34,334 nucleotides of DNA from Desulfobacteraceae bacterium (GTDB taxonomy: Bacteria > Desulfobacterota > Desulfobacteria > Desulfobacterales > ETH-SRB1): the NCBI GenBank assembly GCA_028571455.1, contig JAPVVG010000168.1, positions 1-34,334 on the forward strand, given 5' to 3'. The position numbers and the translations under genes are program-made. The notes beneath the pieces were generated by a model. It saw only the letters and a list, made by a program, of their open reading frames with translations. It ran no database searches and was not told the DNA's origin. Below, piece by piece: positions 26,838 through 34,334 of this stretch (position 1 is the first letter of the stretch; each line of letters begins with the position of its first letter).

Positions 26838-27797
26838 GCAATAGAGAACCTGATCTTTTCTCTCATATCCGGAGGGGGATCCGCCCTTCTTCCCTACCCC
26901 GGGGGAAATATCACTCTTTCGGACGAGCAGGAAATTACCCGGCAACTGCTCGTGTGTGGCGCAAGTATTAATGAGATAAATGCTGTCAGAAAGCACATGA
27001 CTTCTTCTAAAGGAGGACAGATGGCAAGGGCCGCCTTTCCGGCCACGGTTATTAACTTGATGCTCTCGGACGTGGTGGGAGACAAAATGGACGTGATCGC
27101 CTCAGGACCTTTTGTGCCTGACACCTCTACGTTTAAAGATGTTTGGGGAATCTTCAAAAAATATGATTTGAAGAATATCCCCGCTGTCATTCAAAACATA
27201 TGAAGGCGGGCCTGGACGGACAAATTCCTGAAACACCCAAAGAAAATGACAGGATATTCGACCGCGTCTTCAATTTTATCGTGGGGAGCAATATTTTAGC
27301 CTTGGAAGCGGCAAGTGAAAAGGCCAAAACGCTTGGATATGAAACAGTTATTTTATCCTCTATGGTGGAAGGAGAAACAAAAGAAGTCGCGCGGGTTCAC
27401 ACCGCCATAGCCAAGGAAATTATTAAAACCGACCGGCCGATACCTGCGCCGGCATGTATTATTTCAGGAGGCGAAACCACTGTAACGATTCGAGGTGATG
27501 GTCTTGGAGGAAGGAATCAGGAGTTCTGTCTGGCTGCATGCCTGGACCTTGTGGAGCTTCCGCCTCGGGTTGTCATACTGAGCCGGCGGCACGGACGGAA
27601 ATGACGGTCCCACAGACGCAGCAGGCGCTTTGGTAGATCCGTTCACGGTAACACGAGGAAAAGATGCCGGGATGGAGGCGGACGAGTTTCTGAACAGAAA
27701 CGATGCGTATCACTTTTTTGAAAAAACAAAAGATCTTCTCATGACCGGTCCGACCCATACAAATGTAATGGATGTCAGGCTTGTATTGGTGGGCTAA
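26838..27797 (+). pseudogene. Glycerate 2-kinase (DUF4147/MOFRL type), 5'-truncated and frameshifted
   Basis: Fragments in three frames: AIENLIFSLISGGGSALLPYPGGNITLSDEQEITRQLLVCGASINEINAVRKHMTSSKGGQMA...; KAGLDGQIPETPKENDRIF...CIISGGETTVTIRGDGLGGRNQEF; GTDGNDGPTDAAGALVDPFTV...MTGPTHTNVMDVRLVLVG*. No N-terminal domain found upstream. Confidence 0.85.
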
Positions 27798-27798
27798 A

Positions 27799-27943
27799 TA
27801 GTGTCCATCCATAAATGAGGATTTTGGTTCAAGATCAAGGCATGTGAAAAAAATAACCACAGGCATATGTTTAATATTCCGAGGATTATTTTTTGAACAT
27901 AACGCAGAGATTGGGCAAAAAGACCATTTATGGATGGACACTA
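27799..27943. mobile_element. TIR element C (TIR type C, core type 1), 145 bp
   Basis: Perfect 19-bp TIRs TAGTGTCCATCCATAAATG (27799-27817) / CATTTATGGATGGACACTA (27925-27943). Core 1 at 27827-27915. Confidence 0.85.
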
Positions 27944-28161
27944 ACTAAGGCTTCGCCTCAATTGCAATAACAGGTTACCGTAAAATTCCTCTTGACAGGA
28001 ATTAACTATATGAATTACATACTTCCAATCTCGCTCAAAGCGGGGCCAGCATTCCAATATTCCATTCTTTCATTCGAAGAGTATAATTAGGTTGCGGATT
28101 GGGTGTTTATGATTTCTATAAGTGATTGAATTTCCTAAAGGTTAATTATTGGAGGTGTAAG

Positions 28162-28569
28162 ATGCATAGGATAAGGTGTTCAGCCAGGTATGTAAGTTTT
28201 TTTATGACATTGACTATGGTATTTATGACCATCCCTCTTCAAACGGTTTGTGCAGCAATGGTCGGCACCGAAACGGTGTTTACGATTACAGAGACAGAAA
28301 CTGCGCGTGAAAATCTTATCGGGTTTCTTGAACGTGAGGATATAGAAGCCGTAATGATAGCCCAGGGGATTAATTCGCTCGAAGCCAAAGCCCGTGTTAG
28401 CAGTCTTTCTGATGCCGAGGTCATGCGAATTGCAAAAAAGATGGATCAGCTTCCTGCCGGAGGCGATGGGTTCGGCTTCTTGATAGGCGCTGCTTTGATC
28501 GTCTTTTTGGTACTACTCTTTACAGATATTGCGGGTTATACCGACATCTTTCCGTTTGTTAAACACTAA
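28162..28569 (+). CDS. PA2779-family small membrane/exported protein
   Basis: MHRIRCSARYVSFFMTLTMVFMTIPLQTVCAAMVGTE...ARENLIGFLEREDIEAVMIAQGINSLEAKARVSSLSDAEVMRIAKKMDQLPAGG..., with GGAGGTG ribosome-binding site. Resembles PA2779-like proteins. Confidence 0.75.
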   Translation: MHRIRCSARYVSFFMTLTMVFMTIPLQTVCAAMVGTETVFTITETETARENLIGFLEREDIEAVMIAQGINSLEAKARVSSLSDAEVMRIAKKMDQLPAGGDGFGFLIGAALIVFLVLLFTDIAGYTDIFPFVKH

Positions 28570-28582
28570 AAGTAAAAATAAG

Positions 28583-29524
28583 GTGGCAATCCGCCGGTTA
28601 CACCTGCTATTGTGTGGCGGTCTGTTGCTGATATGCCTGACCGGATGTGCCGGTCTTAAAAAATGGGAAATGCTGCAAAAAGCGGGTGATTTGCCACCCC
28701 GCTTTGAGCTTAAGACGGTACCATTTTTTCCCCAAAAGGCACATCAGTGCGGTCCTGCGGCTCTTGCAATGGCACTCAACTGGAGCGGGTTGCCTGTTTC
28801 CCTTGAAGACCTTACAGACGAGGTCTTCACCCCCACACGAAAAGGAAGCCTTCAAACCGCACTCATAAGCGCCGCCCGCCGCCACGGTAGAATCGCTTAT
28901 ATATCCACCGGAATGGACGTGATCTTCTCGGAAGTGGCTGCCGGTCATCCGGTAATCATTTTGCAAAACCTCGGGCTTTCCTGGTATCCTGTCTGGCACT
29001 ATTCGGTTGTTGTGGGGTATAATATACCGAAAAAATTTGTTATTCTTCGCTCCGGTGCCACCGCCCGCAAGATTATGGCTTCCCGGGTTTTCGAAAAAAC
29101 CTGGGCTCGCAGCAATTACTGGGGGCTATTAATTCTACGACCTGAGCAACTTCCTTCCATGGCCAAGAAGGACCTATTTCTGGAAGCGGTGCTGGGACTT
29201 GAAAAGGCCCGCCGGTTCCGCGCCGCGATCCATGGGTATAAAACAGCACTGACACGCTGGCCTCAAAATCTGACTGTCCTTATGGGTATTGGCAACTGCC
29301 ATTATGCACTCGGAGAATTAAAAGATGCCGAGTCGGCCTTCAGAGAAACTGTGCGGTTACATCCCAAGGAAGGTTCCGTTTTAAACAACCTGGCACAAAT
29401 TCTTTTTGAGCAGGGGCAAAATCAGGAAGCGCTGGAAGTTGCCAAAAAGGCGGTTTCTCTTGGCGGTCCGTTAACCGCTGTTTATCAAAAGACCCTTGAA
29501 GAGATTCAAGCCGGAGCGCCGTGA
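28583..29524 (+). CDS. PA2778-family cysteine peptidase (C39-like) with TPR, lipoprotein
   Basis: GTG 28583 gives VAIRRLHLLLCGGLLLICLTGCAGL (lipobox), then VPFFPQKAHQCGPAALAMALNWSG (C39-like Cys motif), WYPVWHYSVVVGY (His motif) and C-terminal TPRs. Confidence 0.8.
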   Translation: MAIRRLHLLLCGGLLLICLTGCAGLKKWEMLQKAGDLPPRFELKTVPFFPQKAHQCGPAALAMALNWSGLPVSLEDLTDEVFTPTRKGSLQTALISAARRHGRIAYISTGMDVIFSEVAAGHPVIILQNLGLSWYPVWHYSVVVGYNIPKKFVILRSGATARKIMASRVFEKTWARSNYWGLLILRPEQLPSMAKKDLFLEAVLGLEKARRFRAAIHGYKTALTRWPQNLTVLMGIGNCHYALGELKDAESAFRETVRLHPKEGSVLNNLAQILFEQGQNQEALEVAKKAVSLGGPLTAVYQKTLEEIQAGAP

Positions 29525-29541
29525 AATATTGTTAACTAACC

Positions 29542-29683
29542 GAGACCTTTGAAAAATATTCAATTTTGTTCAAGGCCAAGGAAGGCGAAAATTTTAACCA
29601 CAGGAATACATTGAGTATTTCAAGGATTAAAATTTGAGCCTGACGCCGGAATTGGGCAAAAGGGGACGTTTTTCAAAGGTCTC
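29542..29683. mobile_element. TIR element A2 (TIR type A, core type 1), 142 bp
   Basis: GAGACCTTTG (29542-29551) / CAAAGGTCTC (29674-29683). The right arm GGGGACGTTTTTCAAAGGTCTC matches A1. Core 1 at 29568-29656. Confidence 0.85.
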
Positions 29684-29686
29684 TAA

Positions 29687-31063
29687 CTATAAACGATAAC
29701 CTTTCTCGTTAAACAATCTCAGGCAGGCATCGACCACTTTGGAATCATAAGAGGATCCGCGGTTCTTTGAAATTTCATTTAACGCAAGATCAATTCCAAG
29801 GGCTGCCCGGTAAGGCCGGTGAGAAGCCATAGCCTCAACCACATCAGCCACTGCCAGTATTCTTGCTTCGATCAAAATATTATCACCTGAAATACCATCT
29901 GGATATCCGGAACCATCCATCCTTTCGTGATGCTGTAGTACAATTTGTGCAATCGGCCATGGGAAATCCACCGTCTTCAATATATTATAACCCACCCGGG
30001 GATGTTCTTTAATTATCCCAAATTCGTTTGCACCTATTTTGCCCGGCTTACTGAGAATTTCTCCGGGTACCGATATTTTACCGACGTCATGGATCACTCC
30101 TGCCAGTCGGATTCCTTGAATCTGATCTTCTGAAACTCCCATTTCTGTGGCTATGGCACGAGCAAGATTGCTGACACGACGCTGGTGACCGGCGGTATAA
30201 GGATCTCTGGTTTCGACTGTCAATGCCATGGCTTCAATGGTTCCCCCTAATGCTTTTCTCAATTCCTTCAGGGTTTTTTCAAGTTGTTTACGGTTTGACA
30301 CCAGCTCACTGATATCTCGAATTATGCCCTGGTATCCTATTACACTTTTATCTCTTGCCAGCCGAACCGTGGACGTGATCAAACAATCTATTTCAGTACC
30401 GTCTTTCTTACGCAGCTTTACCTCAAACTCCCTGACAGATCCTTTTTGTGCTATCTCCTCCTGCCACCTTCCATATTCATCAGGGTTTACAAAAACGTCC
30501 TTTGTATTAATCCCTAACATCTCTTCTCTGGAATAACCGAAGAGATCCAACGTCGACCGGTTAAAATTAATCAACCCACCTTCTTTATCGTTAAGATAGA
30601 TCGCATCTTTGGAGTCTTCAAAGAGGGTACGATATTTCTCTTCGCTCTTCCTTAATTGGATTACGGTATTCCTGCGTTCCTGCCGATTTTTGGCCTCGCG
30701 TAATTCCCGATCGATAGCAGAGCTCAGTCGCGCAAGATTGCTTTTCATGATGTAATCGTGTACACCGGCCTTCATGGCCACAACGGCGGTTTCATCTGCA
30801 ATAGTGCCCGATACGATGATGAACGGCAGATCGAGCCTTTTATCCTTATAAAGCTCCAGGGCGGAAAATGCATTAAAACCGGGCATAGAATTATCGCACA
30901 GGATTACATCCCATGTCTGTTTATCCAGGGCTTTGCTCATAGCTTCAGCCGTATCCACCTGCTCGTAAGTGGGGCTATAGCCTCCTTTCTTCAACTTCCT
31001 CAGAAGCAGCAAGCCATCGTCTTCAGAATCATCAACAATCAATACACGGATTGGTTTATCCAT
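29687..31063 (-). CDS. Response regulator with receiver, PAS and HD-GYP domains (putative c-di-GMP phosphodiesterase)
   Basis: Receiver (RVLIVDDSEDDGLLLL, ILCDNSMPGFNA), PAS (EEKYRTLFEDSKDAIYLND) and HD-GYP (HDVGKISVPGEILSKPG, HHERMDGSGYPDGISG). Confidence 0.93.
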   Translation of the reverse strand: MDKPIRVLIVDDSEDDGLLLLRKLKKGGYSPTYEQVDTAEAMSKALDKQTWDVILCDNSMPGFNAFSALELYKDKRLDLPFIIVSGTIADETAVVAMKAGVHDYIMKSNLARLSSAIDRELREAKNRQERRNTVIQLRKSEEKYRTLFEDSKDAIYLNDKEGGLINFNRSTLDLFGYSREEMLGINTKDVFVNPDEYGRWQEEIAQKGSVREFEVKLRKKDGTEIDCLITSTVRLARDKSVIGYQGIIRDISELVSNRKQLEKTLKELRKALGGTIEAMALTVETRDPYTAGHQRRVSNLARAIATEMGVSEDQIQGIRLAGVIHDVGKISVPGEILSKPGKIGANEFGIIKEHPRVGYNILKTVDFPWPIAQIVLQHHERMDGSGYPDGISGDNILIEARILAVADVVEAMASHRPYRAALGIDLALNEISKNRGSSYDSKVVDACLRLFNEKGYRL

Positions 31064-31073
31064 AAAATACTCC

Positions 31074-31511
31074 TTATACAGGCGGGGATTCGTTCAAAAC
31101 CAGCCAGTACAAACCGAGTTGCCGGATAGCTTCGGTAAACTGGACAAAGTTGACAGGTTTGCGAATATAACTGTTGGCTCCCAAACTGTAACTTTCAGTT
31201 AAATCCTGCTCTTCTTTAGATGAAGTAAGAACAACTACAGGGAGCAGTTTGGTCCGTTGATCATTACGAAGACGCCTTAACACTTCCAAACCATCTATTT
31301 TCGGCAGCTTCAAATCGAGCAGTATGATCTGGGGCATCTCACTCATGTCTCGGCCGGCATGGGCCCCGGTACCGAACAGATAGTCAAGGGCTTCGACACC
31401 ATCCCTTGCAACCACAACTTCATTCGAAATATTATTTTTTTTAAGAGCGCGAATGGCCAACAGTTCATCGTCGGGATTGTCTTCAACCAATAGTATTATT
31501 TTTTTGCTCAT
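31074..31511 (-). CDS. Single-domain response regulator (Rcp1-like receiver)
   Basis: ILLVEDNPDDELLAIRALKK, ILLDLKLPKIDGLEVLRRLRND, VVVLTSSKEEQDLTESYSLGANSYIRKPVNF. Confidence 0.93.
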   Translation of the reverse strand: MSKKIILLVEDNPDDELLAIRALKKNNISNEVVVARDGVEALDYLFGTGAHAGRDMSEMPQIILLDLKLPKIDGLEVLRRLRNDQRTKLLPVVVLTSSKEEQDLTESYSLGANSYIRKPVNFVQFTEAIRQLGLYWLVLNESPPV

Positions 31512-31546
31512 TTTATCCTTTCCAAATATTGATGATCTCGTAAATA

Positions 31547-33511
31547 TTAAAGCACAAAATAAAAACTAGCACCGCGATTTACATATCCCTCGGCCCAGAT
31601 ACGGCCTTCGTGACGGTTAATGATGCGCATCACCGTAGCAAGACCGATGCCGAAACCTTCAAAATCGGTGTCTTTATGCAAGCGCTGGAAGGCTCCAAAC
31701 AATTTGCCGGCATAAGCCATGTCAAATCCTGCGCCATTGTCTCGAACACAATAGCCAATCTCATTATCTTGCAAAACCGTATCGAATACTATCCACGGTT
31801 TTTCTTGCTTGGATGTAAACTTCCATGCATTGCTCAGCAGGTTCTCAAGCACAACCTCAATCAGGTTGGAATCGCAAATTGCAGTCACCTTATGGCCAAT
31901 AACAATATCTACCTTGCGATCCGGTTCTCTGTCTTGAAGTTTTGAGATTATTCTTTCAGCTATTACACTTAAATTGACTTCTTCTTTATGGAGCTCACGG
32001 CGCGATATCCTTGAGAGGGAAAGCAGATCATCAATTATTTGGCCCATGCGTTGGCTCGCGGAACGTACCCTCTTCAGGTAATCTTTTCCTTCTTCATCCA
32101 TCTGGTCATTATATTCTTCCAGCAAGGCCATACTAAATCCGTCAATACTGCGAAGAGGCGCCCTTAGATCGTGTGAAACCGAATAGGAAAATGCTTCCAG
32201 TTCCTTATTGGTAGATTCAAGCTGAACGGTCCGTTTCTTTACCCTATGCTCAAGTTCTTCATTAAGCTTGCGAAATTTCTCTTCCGCACGTATGCGGTCA
32301 CTGACATTTTCACAAATGATATATTCCTTTTCTGCTTCAAGAATAACCTGCCTGAAGATAATATTTTCTATATTTCCGTTCTTGTTTGTTACATTAAACA
32401 TACGAGGTTCCCTGTTTAACTTTTTTGCCTCGGACATGTCCTCTTGCCAGTGGGCAATAAAATCTCGCCGGTCAAAAACATTAGGGAAAATCTTATTATA
32501 CCACTCTGTAACGGTGGGTATATCTTCAAGCTGGTAACCAAAACTTTCAACAAATTCGGGATTTATGTATTCAACACGTCCGCCGGAATCCACCACAGTT
32601 ATGGGATAAGGCGAAATCTTTACAATCTTTTTAAGAAGTTTTTCAGATGATGAATATTTGTTCATATATCTTGTCGATAATATCACTCCTGTTAACAGTG
32701 CAATAAAAAAAGAGAGTCGCTCAAACAGGGCATACGGCGGAACTTTAAAAACGATTAAATCAAGAAGACTTTCAGTTCCCTGGGAAGTTATGGAATGAGA
32801 AAAATTCCTGAATATTAAACTAAAAATACCATCAATCACCCAAAAAACACAACAGATTAAAACAGCAGCACCAAGAAGATAATTGGATCTCTTTTGGTCT
32901 GCAATCTGTTTTAGCCCGAATATTTTCCGAATAGGTCCGAAAATTATCAAAACATCCGAAAGCAATAAGATAAGATAACCATTAACCACAGCTTGTATGG
33001 CGGTAATATTTACAAAGGTCGAAGAAACTGATGCGCCGGGAATTTTAGTCACCCACGCAGGGGGGGTAAATTGAAAAGCCCATCTAAATATTATATATAA
33101 TATTAGGATATTAAATAACCGAAACGGAATTTCAACTAAATAAGGATTCCATTTCTTATCTCCGGTGTTGCCGAATTTTTTTGCACACCATCCGTGCCAT
33201 ATAACCCAGAGTAGAAATATCAAAACCGTAACATCAGATATCTGCCCACCTTGAATCCACATGGTATTAAAGGCCAAACAGAATATGGCGGAAAGCAACC
33301 CATATCTCCATCCCCACCTAAGAGATACGATCATTGGGCATACCAGACCCGCCATGAACTTAATCTCGTAAGGTGGAAGTAAAAAAACAAATGGACGTAT
33401 GTTCAGACAAAACCCAATTAAGCCTAAAACAATAGAGATAAAAATTTTATATATATTCTCTTTGGTTATCATAGGGATTTGATACATAATTGAACGTTTC
33501 GCAATTTCCAT
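31547..33511 (-). CDS. Membrane sensor histidine kinase (N-terminal TM region, PAS, HisKA, HATPase_c)
   Basis: Multi-TM N-terminus, PAS (VKISPYPITVVDSGGRVEYINPEF), H-box (FSYSVSHDLRAPLRSIDGF), N/G boxes (VLENLLSNAWKFT, VRDNGAGFDM, GFGIGLATVMRIINRHEGRIWAEG). An alternative start is 33487. Confidence 0.92.
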   Translation of the reverse strand: MEIAKRSIMYQIPMITKENIYKIFISIVLGLIGFCLNIRPFVFLLPPYEIKFMAGLVCPMIVSLRWGWRYGLLSAIFCLAFNTMWIQGGQISDVTVLIFLLWVIWHGWCAKKFGNTGDKKWNPYLVEIPFRLFNILILYIIFRWAFQFTPPAWVTKIPGASVSSTFVNITAIQAVVNGYLILLLSDVLIIFGPIRKIFGLKQIADQKRSNYLLGAAVLICCVFWVIDGIFSLIFRNFSHSITSQGTESLLDLIVFKVPPYALFERLSFFIALLTGVILSTRYMNKYSSSEKLLKKIVKISPYPITVVDSGGRVEYINPEFVESFGYQLEDIPTVTEWYNKIFPNVFDRRDFIAHWQEDMSEAKKLNREPRMFNVTNKNGNIENIIFRQVILEAEKEYIICENVSDRIRAEEKFRKLNEELEHRVKKRTVQLESTNKELEAFSYSVSHDLRAPLRSIDGFSMALLEEYNDQMDEEGKDYLKRVRSASQRMGQIIDDLLSLSRISRRELHKEEVNLSVIAERIISKLQDREPDRKVDIVIGHKVTAICDSNLIEVVLENLLSNAWKFTSKQEKPWIVFDTVLQDNEIGYCVRDNGAGFDMAYAGKLFGAFQRLHKDTDFEGFGIGLATVMRIINRHEGRIWAEGYVNRGASFYFVL

Positions 33512-33551
33512 AACTTTTTAAAAAATAGTTAGTTAATGAGAAGTTACCATT

Positions 33552-33704
33552 GATGAACTCGTAAAAAGTCAAAATTGAGACGGCAAAGTAAAAAGTTCAA
33601 GTTCAAGGCGTTGCGAATTTCCTGGAATGAGGCGTACTGATGTACGCCGCAGTGAACACGAAATGAAGTGCAAGGCAGAAATTGGACTTTTTACGAAGCC
33701 ATCA
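33552..33704. mobile_element. TIR element B2 (TIR type B, core type 1), 153 bp, flanked by CCAT
   Basis: TGATGAACTCGTAAAAAGTC (33552-33571) / GACTTTTTACGAAGCCATCA (33685-33704). CCAT at 33548-33551 and 33705-33708. Core 1 at 33595-33685. Confidence 0.85.
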
Positions 33705-33851
33705 CCATTGATTTATACATCAGATAGTCTGATCGAGCCGTAACTGCCTTCTGCCATCCTTCTTTGCACGCAATAATTAGGCCGAATCGGTTAATTAGAG
33801 AATAATGAGCTTAGGTACTTCGCCACTATTGGATTGGTGGAATAATAGTGT

Positions 33852-33944
33852 AATGGAATGTTGGACTTGAAGGAGTTTTTTCCCCAATTAAAATGGGTTA
33901 TTTCCACCCAACTCCCCAATATTCCAGCATTCCAACATTCCATT
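33852..33944. repeat. Inverted repeat J with perfect 14-bp arms
   Basis: AATGGAATGTTGGA (33852-33865) / TCCAACATTCCATT (33931-33944). Confidence 0.75.
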
Positions 33945-34268
33945 CTGACGGTATAAATAGGTTTTTATTAAAAAACTTTTATCTTCAGAGGTTATAGAAT
34001 TCCCGAAACATATAATTATTTTAATGGAATGTATCAGCTAAAAAGCATTTAATCCCGATATTTTATGACAAAATCAACAAAACAAGTGACAAAAATTGTC
34101 ATCCTTAACGGACGGTGTTGCGGTTATGCTCAAGTTTGTTCGCGGAGACTTTAACTACCTTAAACCTTTGAACCTTGAACCCTGATCTAATAATGAAGTG
34201 GACCCCAAGTCAAGGACAATTTTCTCCTAAATTAAGGTGCGCTTCTTTTTGTCTTTTAACCGAATTAT

Positions 34269-34334
34269 TCATGCTGCCATTTGGGCAACTTCCTCTCCCC
34301 AATACACCTCAGCAGGTGTTTTTCCTGAGAACGA
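34269..34334 (-). CDS. C-terminus of an IS3/IS481-type integrase-fold transposase (partial)
   Basis: The reverse strand reads SFSGKTPAEVYWGEEVAQMAA*, similar to the C-terminal ...KTPAEVY... of IS3/IS481 transposases. The likely IS end lies near GTGGACCCCAAGTCAAGGAC (about 34198-34217). Confidence 0.55.
   Translation of the reverse strand, partial: SFSGKTPAEVYWGEEVAQMAA

Noticed and set aside
31530-31544. Half type B TIR (TTGATGATCTCGTAAA) between kinase and receiver genes
   Set aside because: Only about 15 bp, with no right-hand partner and no core; too short to separate from chance.

Overview
The window looks like a chromosomal segment of a deltaproteobacterial, Desulfobacterota-like genome (inferred from gene content and style, not verified). 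Most genes are housekeeping: a KefB-type antiporter (cut at the left edge), nagZ, fabH, infC-rpmI-rplT-pheS-pheT-merR, prfB with its programmed frameshift, lnt, panC, metK, ahcY, tRNA-Leu(CAG), ribF, def, fmt, rsmB, a TPR lipoprotein, a TraB-family protein, a decayed glycerate 2-kinase, a PA2779/PA2778-like pair, a histidine kinase / receiver / receiver-PAS-HD-GYP cluster, and an IS transposase tail at the right edge. The most unusual content is between the genes: at least nine small (about 85-205 bp) non-coding elements bounded by terminal inverted repeats (TIRs), some flanked by direct repeats. Four of them form a 2x2 matrix in which two unrelated TIR types (A, B) each pair with two unrelated inner cores (1, 2). 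Core 1 also occurs inside a third TIR type (C). Two core 1 copies align without gaps over 89 nt, with six compensatory base-pair changes in a nested hairpin. Several elements, and one tandem repeat, supply or abut the stop codon of the neighbouring gene. I propose this modular, structured, probably non-autonomously mobile element system as the main candidate for follow-up. Its novelty cannot be judged without database searches.
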